From Stutzerimonas stutzeri (lineage in GTDB: Bacteria; Pseudomonadota; Gammaproteobacteria; Pseudomonadales; Pseudomonadaceae): a DNA stretch of 64,000 nucleotides. Numbering within the stretch: position 1 is the first letter of the stretch; every line of letters begins with the position of its first letter. The position numbers and the translations under genes were made by a program. The notes beneath the pieces were generated by a model, which was not told the DNA's origin, made no database searches, and saw only the letters and a program-made list of their open reading frames with translations. The stretch spans positions 186,001-250,000 of the forward strand of contig NZ_JAMOHZ010000003.1 in the NCBI RefSeq assembly GCF_024448715.1. The letters are read 5' to 3'. Positions 27,510 to 37,768 of this stretch are shown here, in pieces.

Positions 27510-28709
27510 ATGTCTGCAAAGCTCCCCGAACCCGATCTCAACTATCTGCAACGCGTGCTGCTGGAAACGCTCGCGATCCCCAGCCCCACCGGCTTCACCG
27601 ATACCATCGTTCGTTACGTTGCCGAGCGCCTGAAAGAACTGGGCATTCCTTTCGAACTCACCCGCCGCGGTACCATTCGAGCCACGTTGAAAGGGCGCCA
27701 AGACAGCCCGGATCGCGCGATCGCAGCACACTTGGACACCATCGGCGCCAGCGTGCGCGAAATTCATGAAACGGGTCGTCTTGGACTGTCACCGGTCGGT
27801 TGCTGGTCGAGCCGCTTTGCCGAAGGCAGCCGTGTCAGCGTCTTTACCGATACCGGCGTAATTCGCGGCAGCGTGTTACCGCTGCTCGCCTCGGGGCACG
27901 CATTCAATACGGCAGTCGACGAGATGCCAATCAGCTGGGACCACGTTGAACTGCGTCTGGATGCCTATACCAAATGCCGCGCCGATACGGTTGCATTAGG
28001 GATCAATGTCGGTGATGTCGTCGCCTTCGACCCCATGCCGGAATTCACCGATAGCGGCTATATCAGCGCGCGCCACCTGGATGACAAAGCCGGCGTTGCC
28101 GCGCTGTTGGCCGCACTGAAAGCCGTAGTCGAGAGCGGCCATGAGCTACCGATCGACTGCCACCCATTGTTCACCATTACCGAAGAGACCGGCTCCGGCG
28201 CGGCGGGCGCGCTGCCATGGGATGTCAGCGAATTCGTCGGCATCGATATCGCACCGACCGCTAAAGGCCAGGAATCCAGCGAGCATGCGGTCACGGTCGC
28301 GATGCAGGACTCCGGTGGCCCCTACGATTTCCATCTGTCGCGACATCTGATCAAGCTGGCCGATAATCACGAGATACCGGTGCGCCGCGACCTGTTCCGC
28401 TACTACCACAGCGACGCGCAATCGGCGATCGCCGCCGGCCACGATATTCGCACTGCATTATTGGCGTTCGGCTGCGATGCCACTCATGGCTATGAGCGGA
28501 CTCACATCGACAGCCTCGCGGCAATGAGCCGCCTGGTTTGCGCCTACCTGCTCAGCCCTCCGGTGTTTGCCAGCGATGCTCACGCAGGCAAGGGTTCACT
28601 CGAGAGCTTCAGCCACCAACTCGAACACGAGACGCAGATGGAAAATGACACCCGTGTGCCGCCAGTCGATTCGATTCTTCATAAGCAGGCCGACGATTCG
28701 ACCAGTTGA
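27510..28709 (+). CDS. M42-type peptidase of the NAGGN cluster
   Basis: A 399-residue di-metal aminopeptidase of the M42/glucanase type. Probable metal ligands are in IAAHLDTIGAS (near residue 75), SARHLDDKAGVAALL (near 190) and ITEETGSGAAG (near 223). The family is found in NAGGN clusters; its task is unproven and may be osmolyte turnover. AAGGAG lies six bases before the ATG at 27510, so an in-frame GTG at 27504 is rejected. It is the third gene of the set, 120 bases after ngg. Confidence 0.88.
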   Translation: MSAKLPEPDLNYLQRVLLETLAIPSPTGFTDTIVRYVAERLKELGIPFELTRRGTIRATLKGRQDSPDRAIAAHLDTIGASVREIHETGRLGLSPVGCWSSRFAEGSRVSVFTDTGVIRGSVLPLLASGHAFNTAVDEMPISWDHVELRLDAYTKCRADTVALGINVGDVVAFDPMPEFTDSGYISARHLDDKAGVAALLAALKAVVESGHELPIDCHPLFTITEETGSGAAGALPWDVSEFVGIDIAPTAKGQESSEHAVTVAMQDSGGPYDFHLSRHLIKLADNHEIPVRRDLFRYYHSDAQSAIAAGHDIRTALLAFGCDATHGYERTHIDSLAAMSRLVCAYLLSPPVFASDAHAGKGSLESFSHQLEHETQMENDTRVPPVDSILHKQADDSTS

Positions 28710-28933
28710 GCTTTGAGTTTCATGATGTGCCGCCAAGTTGACGCATTTGCCGATTGCGAGGCGGCTTCGATCAAGGCAAAGTCGCAAGTATCTGAAATCT
28801 ATGGATTGCCTGGCCACGCTAGGCATCAGGCGAACCTGGCTTGCCATTTCGCGTAACTGAAAACCGCGCATCGTCCGTGATTAGCGCTGTTCCGCTTGAT
28901 CCGCCTGCGACTTTGCACGATCCGGGTTCTAAC

Positions 28934-31699
28934 ATGCTGCCGCGTCTTTGCCTGGCCATTTTCCTGTACTGCTTTTCCACGCAAGTTTGGGCGTTCGACC
29001 CCGTACCGGTGAAGTCGGAGGATTTTCGCCAATCGCTTGGCAACTGGACCTATTTCCTCCGCGATCCTGCCGCCGAGCTGAGCGTTGCGGAGGTGTTCGG
29101 TCTGCCGGAAAAGACCTTCGAGCCGGTCACCGGCGTGCATGCCAACAAAGGCAAGAACAACGCCGTCTGGTGGTTTCGAGTAGACCTGGATAATCAGCTG
29201 AGCAAACCCGTCGGCGGCTTTATCGAAATCAACTATCCGCTGCTGGACCAGATCGAGCTGTACCTACAGCACCCAGACGGCCGTCTCATCCGGCAGCAAG
29301 CCGGCGACAGCCATCCATTCGATGAACGCGCGGTCAAGGTGAGCAATTTCTGGTTTCCCGTCGACCTGGAACCCGGCACCTCGACGCTCCTATTGCGGGT
29401 GAAGAGCACCAGCACTCTGTATGTCCCGTTGTACTTCAGCAGCTACGGGGCGAACGCTGCCGCCATGGAAGACTCGATGGGTCTCGCGGGTGCCTTCTAC
29501 GGCGTCCTCTTCGCGATGTTCTGTTACAACCTGTTCCTGTTCCTGTCGCTTCGTGAACCGGCTTATTTCTGGTATCTGATCTACAACCTCAATGTCGGGC
29601 TATTCGCGCTCAGCTTTGACGGCATGCTCGTCAAGTGGCTCACCGATGTCGGCGGCGTGGTGGCTGTGGGCATCTATGCGCTGATGCTGAGCCACTGCCT
29701 GGTCTCTATACAGTTCAGCCGCCACTTCCTGCACACCCGCGAATATTTTCCACGCCTTGATTTCGCGCTGCGTGTGGCGCTGCTGACATCTTTCGGCGCC
29801 TTGCTGTCCGGGCTGGTCCTGGAGCTGCAGGTTTGGAGCATTCTGGCCAGCGTCATGGTAATCAGCACCTCCATCGGGCTATTGCTGACGGGCGCTTTCG
29901 TCTGGCGGCGCGGCGTTCGTTACGGGCTCTATTACACACTGGCATGGGGCGTACTGCTGGCAACCTTCGCCATCGTCACGGCCGGCTCCCTGGGCGTCAA
30001 TCTGCTTGGCTTGTATGGCGCTTCGATCGTGAAGATTGGTATCGCCTTCGAGCTGATCACTCTGTCCATCGGCCTTGCCGACCGTATCAACCTGCTCAAG
30101 GAAGAAGGCTTTCGATCGCGCCAGGCAGCCGAGCGGGCGGAAAGTGAAAATCAGGCAAAAAGCCGCTTCCTGGCGAAGATGAGTCACGAGATCCGCACAC
30201 CGCTCAACGGCGTTCTGGGCATGCTGCAACTGCTGCGCGAAACACCGCTGGATCGCAATCAACGCTTTTACCTCGACACCATTTCCAGCTCCAGCTCCTC
30301 ACTGATGTCGGTCATCAACGACATCCTCGACTACGCACGAATCGGTGCCGGCAAGCTGGTGTTGGAAGATATCGAGTTCGATCTCGAAGCGCTGGTTTCC
30401 GAGGCGGTCAGCCTGTTCACAGCCCAGGCACTGGAAAAGCAACTCAGATTGCATGTCAGCTTTGCGGCGGGCGTGCCGCGGCGGGTACGTGGCGATCCGA
30501 CCCGGCTCAAGCAGGTCGTGCTGAACCTGCTGAGCAACGCGCTGAAGTTCACCGAGAACGGCGGCGTCATGCTGGAGATCAATCGCCAAGGGCCGGCCGA
30601 TGCACGACGTCTGGTGTTCTCCATTATCGATAGCGGCATCGGCATGCGTGCCGAGGTGCTCGCTCAGCTGTTCGTATCCTTCGCTCAGGGCGATTCCAGC
30701 ACCACGCGGCGCTATGGTGGCAGCGGTCTCGGGCTGGTGATCAGCAAGGAACTGGTGGAAATGATGGGCGGACAAATCGACGTGCAGAGCACGGCTGGTC
30801 AAGGCAGCCGCTTCAGCTTCGATATTCCGCTGCGCGGTGCGGGCGGCAACCATGACCCGCTCACGGCGCTGCTCGAAGGTCGCACCGCCGTGATCGCCTC
30901 TCAGGATGTCCACGCGCTGGATGCCATGAGCAATTTGCTGACACGCTGGGGCATGCGGGTCGTGCGCTGCGAAGAGCCGCAACGACTGCCGCACTACCTC
31001 GACGACCACGCCACAGCTCCGCTGCTAGTCGTCATGGCGCCATGGCGCGGCAAGCCGCAGGACTGGCTGACCGCGCTGAGCAACCAGCTCGAACCGAACC
31101 AACGCGTGATGCTTCTCTATCCACCGCAGAGCGAGTATCCGGTGTTGGCGCCGACCTTGCGCCTGGCCAGCCTGCCGTTGCCATTGCTGCTCGGCCCGCT
31201 GCGCGATGCGCTGCATCGGCTCTATCAACCCCCGCGCACTGCACAATCCGATTCGATTGCGTTCGAAGGCAACGAGATGGCGTCCTGCCCAAGAATCCTT
31301 ACCGCCGAGGACAACCCGGTCAGCCAGATGGTGGTTTCGAGCTTGCTGCGCAAGCGAGGCTATGACGTCGTGGTCGCAGAAAACGGTCGTCAGGCCGTCG
31401 CGGCCTACAGTGAGAATCCTGCAGCCGTTCAGCTGATCCTGATGGACTGCGAAATGCCGGAGCTCGACGGTTTCGAGGCTAGCCGACAGATTCGCCGCCT
31501 CGAAGCTGAGCAGGGGCTCATGCCAGTGCCGATCGTCGCTCTCACCGCGCATGTCCTGGAAGATCACCGCCAGCAAGGTAGCGATGCAGGGATGAATGAG
31601 TTCATCGGCAAGCCCCTGGATAGCGAGCAGCTGTATGCTTGCCTGGATCGTTTTCTCGGCGCTCCGATCACTGAACCCGACTTGCGCCATCCCACCTGA
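28934..31699 (+). CDS. Hybrid histidine kinase with 7TMR-DISM sensor
   Basis: A 921-residue membrane sensor. After a signal peptide ([16 protein letters not shown]) come a periplasmic 7TMR-DISM extracellular domain (about 30-165), seven hydrophobic segments (about 185-385), a short coiled coil, HisKA with [15 protein letters not shown] (His near 418), HATPase with [16 protein letters not shown], a degenerate receiver-like stretch (about 650-765), and a receiver with [13 protein letters not shown] (Asp near 838). The final receiver must pass phosphate to a separate protein. It follows the NAGGN genes, as PA3462 follows PA3459-3461, which suggests an osmotic role. No output domain is present. 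The start at 28934 is chosen for the signal peptide. Confidence 0.92.
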   Translation: MLPRLCLAIFLYCFSTQVWAFDPVPVKSEDFRQSLGNWTYFLRDPAAELSVAEVFGLPEKTFEPVTGVHANKGKNNAVWWFRVDLDNQLSKPVGGFIEINYPLLDQIELYLQHPDGRLIRQQAGDSHPFDERAVKVSNFWFPVDLEPGTSTLLLRVKSTSTLYVPLYFSSYGANAAAMEDSMGLAGAFYGVLFAMFCYNLFLFLSLREPAYFWYLIYNLNVGLFALSFDGMLVKWLTDVGGVVAVGIYALMLSHCLVSIQFSRHFLHTREYFPRLDFALRVALLTSFGALLSGLVLELQVWSILASVMVISTSIGLLLTGAFVWRRGVRYGLYYTLAWGVLLATFAIVTAGSLGVNLLGLYGASIVKIGIAFELITLSIGLADRINLLKEEGFRSRQAAERAESENQAKSRFLAKMSHEIRTPLNGVLGMLQLLRETPLDRNQRFYLDTISSSSSSLMSVINDILDYARIGAGKLVLEDIEFDLEALVSEAVSLFTAQALEKQLRLHVSFAAGVPRRVRGDPTRLKQVVLNLLSNALKFTENGGVMLEINRQGPADARRLVFSIIDSGIGMRAEVLAQLFVSFAQGDSSTTRRYGGSGLGLVISKELVEMMGGQIDVQSTAGQGSRFSFDIPLRGAGGNHDPLTALLEGRTAVIASQDVHALDAMSNLLTRWGMRVVRCEEPQRLPHYLDDHATAPLLVVMAPWRGKPQDWLTALSNQLEPNQRVMLLYPPQSEYPVLAPTLRLASLPLPLLLGPLRDALHRLYQPPRTAQSDSIAFEGNEMASCPRILTAEDNPVSQMVVSSLLRKRGYDVVVAENGRQAVAAYSENPAAVQLILMDCEMPELDGFEASRQIRRLEAEQGLMPVPIVALTAHVLEDHRQQGSDAGMNEFIGKPLDSEQLYACLDRFLGAPITEPDLRHPT

Positions 31700-31708
31700 T
31701 GTGAATTC

Positions 31709-31939
31709 ATGCTCATTCCTCACGACCAGCTCGAACCCGACACACTCACCCGTCTCATCGAAGACTTCGTTACGCGCGACGGCACCGACAACGGTGACGA
31801 GACGCCGCTGGAGACTCGTGTCGAACGGGTACGCCAGGCGTTGAGCAAGGGTACAGCCGTGATCGTCTTCGATGCGGATTACCAGCAATGTCAACTGGCG
31901 CTCAGGCGCGACGTGCCGAAGGAGTGGCTCGAAGACTAA
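31709..31939 (+). CDS. YheU family protein (UPF0270)
   Basis: A 76-residue protein matching the YheU family in length and in LIPHDQLEPDTLTRLIEDFVTRDGTDNGDE and a VIVFDADYQQCQL stretch. It is short, acidic and probably cytoplasmic. Function is unknown. It starts nine bases after the kinase stop, so it is likely co-transcribed with it; the ribosome site is weak. Confidence 0.88.
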   Translation: MLIPHDQLEPDTLTRLIEDFVTRDGTDNGDETPLETRVERVRQALSKGTAVIVFDADYQQCQLALRRDVPKEWLED

Positions 31940-31957
31940 GTCTCTGAAAACCGAGCC

Positions 31958-32422
31958 TCAGCCCAGCACGCCACCGTCGCGCTCCCACGCGCAACGCATG
32001 CGCAGATCGCGCTGGTGGGGGCTGTGCGAGCCGCTTTCGGTTTCCCAGCGGAAGGTATGGATGCCGTTGAGTTCGGTCTCGAGATGCACCACTGCGCTGG
32101 TCCAGTAGAGTTCATCGAGCAACGCCTCGAAATTGCGTACCCACAGCGCCCACTCGTATTCCACGGCGCGATAGCTGGCGCCGAAATGGATCACCTGCGT
32201 CTGATACACGCCCTCGTCCGCGCAGCAGGAAAACATTTCCCGGCCGATGAAGGGCCAGCCCTCCCCTTGCGGCAGGCCGTCCAGTGCACGGCGGTTGACC
32301 GCGCGGCGCAGCCGGCACTGCTCTGCGTCGGTTGATGGCCAGTCACGGATGCTGCCGTAGACAATGGATTCCGGCTCCACAGGGTCACTCACTCCAGGCG
32401 AAAGCCCAACATGTTCAAACAA
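31958..32422 (-). CDS. Hypothetical protein
   Basis: An unrecognised protein of up to 154 residues, convergent with yheU. It is rich in tryptophan and acidic residues, with WPFIGREMFSCCADEGVYQTQVIHFG and YEWALWVRNFEALLDELYWTSAVVHLETELNGIHTFRWE, which reads like a soluble globular protein with regular beta-sheet. No signal peptide or membrane helix is present. The start is unsure: ATG 32422 lacks a ribosome site, while a GTG at 32392 would give 144 residues. The good codon usage supports a real gene. Confidence 0.65.
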   Translation of the reverse strand: MFEHVGLSPGVSDPVEPESIVYGSIRDWPSTDAEQCRLRRAVNRRALDGLPQGEGWPFIGREMFSCCADEGVYQTQVIHFGASYRAVEYEWALWVRNFEALLDELYWTSAVVHLETELNGIHTFRWETESGSHSPHQRDLRMRCAWERDGGVLG

Positions 32423-32517
32423 TTACGCGCTGCGTTCCAGCACCCGGTGCCGACATGGCCACCTTCGTGCTGCGCAGTAGTGACGCAGGCCACACCGCGC
32501 AACTGTAGTCAGTCTCT

Positions 32518-33690
32518 TCAGGCGGCAGTAGCGGCAGCCAGATCGTGCCGCGGAGCCAGGCGCAAGGCAAGGATCGACATTACCGCCGACATGATCGCCA
32601 ACACCAGGAAGGGCCAGCGGTAATCACCAGCTATGTCCCGCCCCAGCCCGGTCAGCACCGGCGTGAAGCAGGCCAGGCAATAGCCGGTACAGAGCATCAT
32701 GGCGGTCAGGCGACTCACCGCCAGCGGCGTGCTTGCTTCATACATCGGCAGCACCAGCGACATGGAAAAAGTGCCGTTCAGGGCCACGCCCAACAGCATG
32801 CAGACCACTAGTGGTTGGAGCTGCGGAACCCAGGCGATCACCAACAAGCAAACCGTCGCCAATACGCCACAACAGGCCATCAACAGATGCCGCTTGCCGA
32901 AGCGCTGGGCCAACCAGGGCATAGCGAAAGCGCTCGGCAAACCGATCAACATGAAGCCACTGAAAAATGCATTGCTTTGCAGCAAGCTGAAACCGGCCTC
33001 GTGGTAGCGCGCCACCAACCAGGTGGCCAGGGCGTAGAACAAACCGGCCTGCAGCGCGAAGTAGATACTGACCAGCCAGGCGCGCGGCTCGCCCCAAGGC
33101 AATCCGGCGCGATGCTCGACGGCCGCTTCCGGCTGATTCGGCAACCGCCACCAGATTGCCAGCGCCAGCACGGCCGGGATGGCCCAGAGCGCCAACCCCC
33201 AGGTCCAGCGTTGGTCCAGCAACTCCGTCGCCGGTGCGGTCAGCACCACGCCGATGGTGCCGCCCACCGCCATGCTCAGCGAATAGAACGCGGCGGTCTT
33301 GCCCATACGCTCCAGGAAGTGGCGCTTGATGAAGCCCGACAGCAGCGGCCCGGCGATGGCGATACCGGCACCGACCATGGCCGCGGTACCAATTAACACC
33401 ACAGCATTATCGCCAAACAGGCGCAGGGTCAGCGCCACGCCGATCAAACCGAGGCACATCGCGATGGTCCGTTCCAGGCCGAACCGCACTGCCAGGCGAG
33501 GCGCCAGCGGTGCCAGCAAGCCCATCAGCAGCACTGGCAAGGCCGTGGTCAGGCTGATCAGTCCGCGGCTGAGGTCGAGCGCTTCGGCGATGCGCTCGAT
33601 CAGGGGCGCAAAGGACGTGATGCCGGGACGAAGATTGATGGCGGCAAGCACCAAGGCCAGCATGAGCAGCCAGCGGGATGGGTTTTTCAC
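32518..33690 (-). CDS. MFS transporter, CynX/NimT type
   Basis: A 390-residue transporter with twelve hydrophobic segments. It has the CynX/NimT family start (LALVLAAINLRPGITSFAPLI), repeated glycine-rich helices and a PLAPRLAVRFGLERTIAMC loop like the MFS motif A. CynX and NimT relatives handle cyanate and 2-nitroimidazole, but the substrate here cannot be read. It starts with GTG at 33690, with only a weak ribosome site. It lies between the hypothetical protein and a MITE-like element. Confidence 0.88.
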   Translation of the reverse strand: MKNPSRWLLMLALVLAAINLRPGITSFAPLIERIAEALDLSRGLISLTTALPVLLMGLLAPLAPRLAVRFGLERTIAMCLGLIGVALTLRLFGDNAVVLIGTAAMVGAGIAIAGPLLSGFIKRHFLERMGKTAAFYSLSMAVGGTIGVVLTAPATELLDQRWTWGLALWAIPAVLALAIWWRLPNQPEAAVEHRAGLPWGEPRAWLVSIYFALQAGLFYALATWLVARYHEAGFSLLQSNAFFSGFMLIGLPSAFAMPWLAQRFGKRHLLMACCGVLATVCLLVIAWVPQLQPLVVCMLLGVALNGTFSMSLVLPMYEASTPLAVSRLTAMMLCTGYCLACFTPVLTGLGRDIAGDYRWPFLVLAIMSAVMSILALRLAPRHDLAAATAA

Positions 33691-33759
33691 TGTTAATCCA
33701 TGAGGTTAGGAGCGGAGCGGACTGGCAACCCTACTCCCGCCCCCCTGCTCGGGCAAGCC

Positions 33760-33953
33760 TAGGGTCTGTTGCCGTTTCGTCGCTAGCCGCGTTGCTGCGT
33801 TTCTCGTCGCTTATTTGGAACGACCAAACTTCGCTTCTTGTGCGATCTCCATGGATGGAGTGAATGCCGCAAGCCCGCCGGGAGCGGGCGCGGCCTTGCC
33901 TCGCGAAAAAACAGGCTCCGGCGCGGCCGCGAACGAAACGGCAACAGACCCTA
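33760..33953. mobile_element. MITE-like element with perfect terminal inverted repeats
   Basis: The left end AGGGTCTGTTGCCGTTTCGT (33761-33780) is repeated exactly in inverted form at 33933-33952, and the match extends one base outward, so the ends read TA-GGG and CCC-TA. TA next to GGG fits a TA target duplication of the IS630/Tc1 type. The interior has no open reading frame of note; imperfect pairing continues inward (GCCGCG). It ends 14 bases before the SDR stop. It is non-autonomous, about 190 bases. Confidence 0.65.
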
Positions 33954-33966
33954 ATCGACTCACCAG

Positions 33967-34773
33967 TCAGGTTTTGCTCTTGCTGCGCTTCTTCTGCGCC
34001 AGCGCGGCCATCTCATCGTAGATTGCCTGCGGGTTTTGCTGTTTGATTTTCCAGGCCATGCGCCCCTCTTCGTGAGGCAGGATCATGAACACACCTTCGG
34101 CAACCTGACGGTACATGTAGTCAGCGATGTCGGCGGCGGTAATCGGTGACGCTTCGAGCAACTTGCTGATCTGCGCCTTCATGTTCGGCGTCGGGCCCCG
34201 GTAGGAGTCCATCAGGTTGGTCTGGAAGAATGAGGGACAGACCACGTGGACGCCGACGTCCTGCTGCTTCAACTCAACCAGCAAACTCTCGGACAGCGCC
34301 ACCACACCGGCCTTGGCCACGTTGTAGTTGCTCATCCCCGGCGCCTGCATCAGCGCCGCCATGGACGCGATATTGATGATTTTGCCCTGACTCTTCTGAA
34401 CCAGTGGCAGGAAGGCCTTGCATCCCTTGACCACGCCCATCAGGTTGATTGCAATCTGCCAATCCCAGTCTTCCAGCGACAGCTCTTCGAAGAAGCCTCC
34501 AGATGCGACACCGGCGTTGTTCACCACCACGTCGATACCGCCGAGCTTGGTCTCGCAGGCTTGAGCCAACGCCGTCAGTTGGCTGTAGTCGCGCACGTCG
34601 CAGCGCTGGGTAAAGCCATCGCCACCCGCTTCACGAACCATTTTCAAGGTTTCGGCCAGGCCGGCCTCATTTACATCGGAAAGCGCCAGTTGCCAACCTT
34701 CACGCGCCCAGCGCAAGGCAATCTCGCGACCCAGACCGGAACCGGCGCCAGTGACCATCATGCGGTTTTGCAT
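33967..34773 (-). CDS. SDR family oxidoreductase
   Basis: A 268-residue classical short-chain dehydrogenase. The NAD(P) site is VTGAGSGLGREIA (residues 7-19), NNAG lies near residue 88, the catalytic Ser is in IINIASMAALMQ (near 138), and the Tyr-Lys pair is YNVAK (near 153). The C-terminus is basic (QKKRSKSKT). The substrate is unknown. It is monocistronic, with the MITE-like element immediately after its stop. Confidence 0.92.
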   Translation of the reverse strand: MQNRMMVTGAGSGLGREIALRWAREGWQLALSDVNEAGLAETLKMVREAGGDGFTQRCDVRDYSQLTALAQACETKLGGIDVVVNNAGVASGGFFEELSLEDWDWQIAINLMGVVKGCKAFLPLVQKSQGKIINIASMAALMQAPGMSNYNVAKAGVVALSESLLVELKQQDVGVHVVCPSFFQTNLMDSYRGPTPNMKAQISKLLEASPITAADIADYMYRQVAEGVFMILPHEEGRMAWKIKQQNPQAIYDEMAALAQKKRSKSKT

Positions 34774-34930
34774 CGTTTGTAACCTTTTGTTCGTTGGGTT
34801 GCACCGAGTCTAGCGAAAGCGGACGCCGGCTCCGGCCTCTATCGAAATGCTGAATGACAGGCATGTTCCGCACCCGATTGACGCTACCGACATTCAGCCC
34901 AGAGCGTCTTCGCCAGTGCCGAAAACGACG

Positions 34931-34954
34931 AAAGGCAGCCCGCAGGCTGCCTTT
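34931..34954 (-). terminator. Rho-independent terminator of yjcH-actP
   Basis: AAAGGCAGCC and GGCTGCCTTT form a perfect ten-base stem with a four-base loop, 22 bases after the actP stop, followed on the minus strand by TTTCG. Confidence 0.75.
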
Positions 34955-34975
34955 CGTTCGATGCTCGACCCGCTA

Positions 34976-36631
34976 TCAGTGGGCTACTGCGCCACTGGAA
35001 CCCAGGCCGGTTTGGGAGCGGACGAACTGCGCGAAGAAACGCTCGCGTTCGAGACCCGCCGCCTTGGACTTGTCGGTGACCGAGAAGAACCAGATCCCCA
35101 CGAACGCGACGATCATCGAGAACAGCGCTGGATACTTATAGGGGAAGATCGCCTCGGCATAACCGAACACGTCGACCCATACGGTCGGGCTGATGATGGT
35201 CAGGATCAGCGCAGTAGCCAAGCCCAGCGAGCCACCGATCAGCGCACCGCGAGTGCTCAGGCCTTTCCAGTACATGGAAAGGAACAGCACCGGGAAGTTG
35301 CAGCTGGCCGCGATGGAGAACGCCAGGCCCACCATGAACGCGATGTTCTGCTTCTCGAAGATGATGCCCAGCAGGATCGCGACGACGCCCAGAGTCAGCG
35401 TGGTGATCTTGGTGACGCGCATCTCTTCCGCTTCCTTGGCCTTGCCCTTCTTGATCACGCAGGCGTAAAGGTCATGGGAAACCGCCGAGGCGCCCGCCAG
35501 GGTCAGGCCAGCCACCACCGCTAGGATGGTTGCGAAGGCCACCGCGGAGATGAAGCCGAGGAACAGGTTGCCGCCAACGGCGTTGGCCAGGTGGATGGCA
35601 ACCATATTGGTGCCGCCAACGATGGCGCCCGCTGCGTCCTTGAATTCCGGATTGGTGCTGACCAGCAGGATCGCGCCGAAGCCGATGATGAACGTCAGGA
35701 TGTAGAAGTAGCCGATGAAGCCGGTGGCGTAGAACACGCTTTTGCGCGCTTCCTTGGCATCGGCAACGGTAAAGAAGCGCATCAGGATGTGCGGCAGACC
35801 CGCGGTGCCGAACATCAACGCCAGACCGAGAGAGATTGCGGAGATCGGGTCGGAAACCAGGCCGCCAGGGCTCATGATCGCAGCGCCTTTCTCATGGATG
35901 TTCACCGCTTCGGCGAACAGGCTGCCGAAGTCGAAGTTGACCGCCTTCATCACCATGATTGCCATGAAACTGGCACCGGACAGCAGCAGAACCGCTTTGA
36001 TGATCTGCACCCAGGTCGTTGCCAGCATGCCGCCGAACAGCACGTACATGACCATCAGCACGCCAACCAGAACCACCGCGACGTAGTAGTCGAGGCCGAA
36101 CAGCAACTGAATCAGCTTGCCGGCGCCAACCATCTGCGCGATCAGGTAGAAGGCCACCACGATCAGGGAGCCGAATGCAGACAGAATGCGAATCTGGGTC
36201 TGGCCGAGGCGATAGGACGCCACGTCCGAGAAGGTGAACTTGCCCAGGTTACGCAGGCGTTCGGCCATCAGAAACAGGATGATCGGCCAGCCGACCAGGA
36301 ATCCGATTGAGTAGATCAAACCATCGTAGCCACTGGTGTAAACCAGCGCAGAAATACCCAAGAAGGACGCCGCGGACATGAAGTCGCCGGCAATCGCCAG
36401 ACCGTTCTGAAAACCTGTGATGCTGCCACCAGCGGTGTAGTAGTCGGAGGTGGACGTGTTGCGCTTGGCCGCCCACTTGGTGATACCCATGGTGAACACG
36501 ATGAACGCAACGAACATGGCGATCGCCGTGTAGTTGATCGCCTGCTTCTGCACGTCGCCGGTCAGGGCGTCGGCGAACAACACGGGCGAGGCAGCCAGCA
36601 GAGCGGCTGCCATCAATAGACGCACAATCAT
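34976..36631 (-). CDS. actP: Cation/acetate symporter
   Basis: A 551-residue sodium/solute symporter of the SSS family. A cleavable signal-like N-terminus ([18 protein letters not shown]) precedes about thirteen membrane helices. Family landmarks are [51 protein letters not shown] and [19 protein letters not shown]-like sequence near residue 270. It takes up acetate and other short acids. Its ATG overlaps the stop of yjcH by one base (TAATG). The length and gene pairing make ActP much more likely than another SSS member. Confidence 0.94.
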   Translation of the reverse strand: MIVRLLMAAALLAASPVLFADALTGDVQKQAINYTAIAMFVAFIVFTMGITKWAAKRNTSTSDYYTAGGSITGFQNGLAIAGDFMSAASFLGISALVYTSGYDGLIYSIGFLVGWPIILFLMAERLRNLGKFTFSDVASYRLGQTQIRILSAFGSLIVVAFYLIAQMVGAGKLIQLLFGLDYYVAVVLVGVLMVMYVLFGGMLATTWVQIIKAVLLLSGASFMAIMVMKAVNFDFGSLFAEAVNIHEKGAAIMSPGGLVSDPISAISLGLALMFGTAGLPHILMRFFTVADAKEARKSVFYATGFIGYFYILTFIIGFGAILLVSTNPEFKDAAGAIVGGTNMVAIHLANAVGGNLFLGFISAVAFATILAVVAGLTLAGASAVSHDLYACVIKKGKAKEAEEMRVTKITTLTLGVVAILLGIIFEKQNIAFMVGLAFSIAASCNFPVLFLSMYWKGLSTRGALIGGSLGLATALILTIISPTVWVDVFGYAEAIFPYKYPALFSMIVAFVGIWFFSVTDKSKAAGLERERFFAQFVRSQTGLGSSGAVAH

Positions 36632-36945
36632 TATTGCTGAGCCTCGTTGAGGATTTCCTGGTTGATACGATCGAACTCGCCATTGGCGCGCTGGACGTAA
36701 ACGCCCGTGAGAATGAACGCCATGAAGATCACACCGACGCCCACCGGGATGCCCCAGGTGGTGACTGTATTGGCGGCAAGCGGAACACCGAGAATCGCGG
36801 GTTCGAACGCGATCACAAGAATGAAGGCGAGGTAGACACCGAGCATGACGGCCGACAGCAGCCATGCGAAACGGTTGCGCTTTGTGACCAGTTCCTGGAA
36901 GCGCGGATTGGCATAGATCTGCCGGTAGATATTTTCGTTATTCAA
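36631..36945 (-). CDS. yjcH: DUF485 inner membrane protein YjcH
   Basis: A 104-residue protein with two membrane helices ([22 protein letters not shown] and a second near residue 60) and the DUF485 pattern [16 protein letters not shown]. It is nearly always upstream of actP and probably helps it. The start is a TTG at 36945; GGAGA lies seven bases upstream, and there is no better ATG. The stop shares a base with the actP start. Confidence 0.92.
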   Translation of the reverse strand: MNNENIYRQIYANPRFQELVTKRNRFAWLLSAVMLGVYLAFILVIAFEPAILGVPLAANTVTTWGIPVGVGVIFMAFILTGVYVQRANGEFDRINQEILNEAQQ

Positions 36946-37202
36946 TTGACTGTCTCCACACGATCTCCGCCCACTGATGAGGGCAGGTGGCTACTTTAGA
37001 GCCCGACAGAGCGAACACCACTCGACCATAGTCTGGTTTTTCTTTTGCGAAACAGCCGGAATAGACGCATCTAGCAGCATTGCGAGTCGGCATAGAACAC
37101 GCCTATGCCGGCCATCAAACGCGACGATTTCTCACCGCAGCATGGCGGGGCCAGACTTCACAACAACAGAGAACAATTCTCGATTACTGCTCGGAGCCGC
37201 CC

Positions 37203-37427
37203 ATGACCAAGACCATAACCTTCACCTTGATGCACTTCTGCATCGCCTTTTCGGTGACCTATGCCTTGACTGGAAGCCTCGCTGCGGGTGGTCTGGTAGC
37301 AGCGATCGAACCGCTCTGCAATTCGGTGGGCTTCTATTTTCACGAGAAGATCTGGCAGCGCCTGGATAAGCGTCAGCGCGCGCGCGGCGCAATTCCCGCC
37401 CATGCCTGGCTGCATCATCAGGCCTGA
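37203..37427 (+). CDS. DUF2061 small membrane protein
   Basis: A 74-residue protein with two short hydrophobic segments and FTLMHFCIAFSVTYALTGSLAAGGLVAAIEPLCNSVGFYFHEKIW, the DUF2061 pattern. GGAG lies eight bases before the ATG at 37203. Function is unknown. It is a single gene, divergent from yjcH across 257 bases with no recognised elements. Confidence 0.88.
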   Translation: MTKTITFTLMHFCIAFSVTYALTGSLAAGGLVAAIEPLCNSVGFYFHEKIWQRLDKRQRARGAIPAHAWLHHQA

Positions 37428-37768
37428 TTCGGTTCGCAGCGGCGGCAAATAGGACGCGGCTTGGGTAGATGCGCCCTAGCCTTCCAGCTTCGTTAATCGC
37501 TACGGTCTCAGTCGTAGCGCACCGTGAACAGGCTTTTTGCCATCTCGGCTGGCACTCAGCGCAACCAGACGGCTTAATTGTGGTCAATGATGGGCGCGCT
37601 TGCGCCGAGCGTGCTATCGCAAGGGCTCAATGACCAGAACGCTGATGGCGTCGCCCGAAGCCTGCCACGCCAAGATTCGGCGACGACTACAACCCGTACA
37701 ATCAGCGGCTGAACCCGAAGCATCCCGAGCTTTTCGACCACTCAAAGCCGTCACCGGAGAAACCCTTC
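37428..37768. other. Gap with a possible coding remnant
   Basis: A 341-base spacer. Its last 123 bases (from 37646) are open in the frame of the next gene and read like protein (DDYNPYNQRLNPKHPELFDH), but have no start codon. No strong hairpin or REP was seen. Confidence 0.35.
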
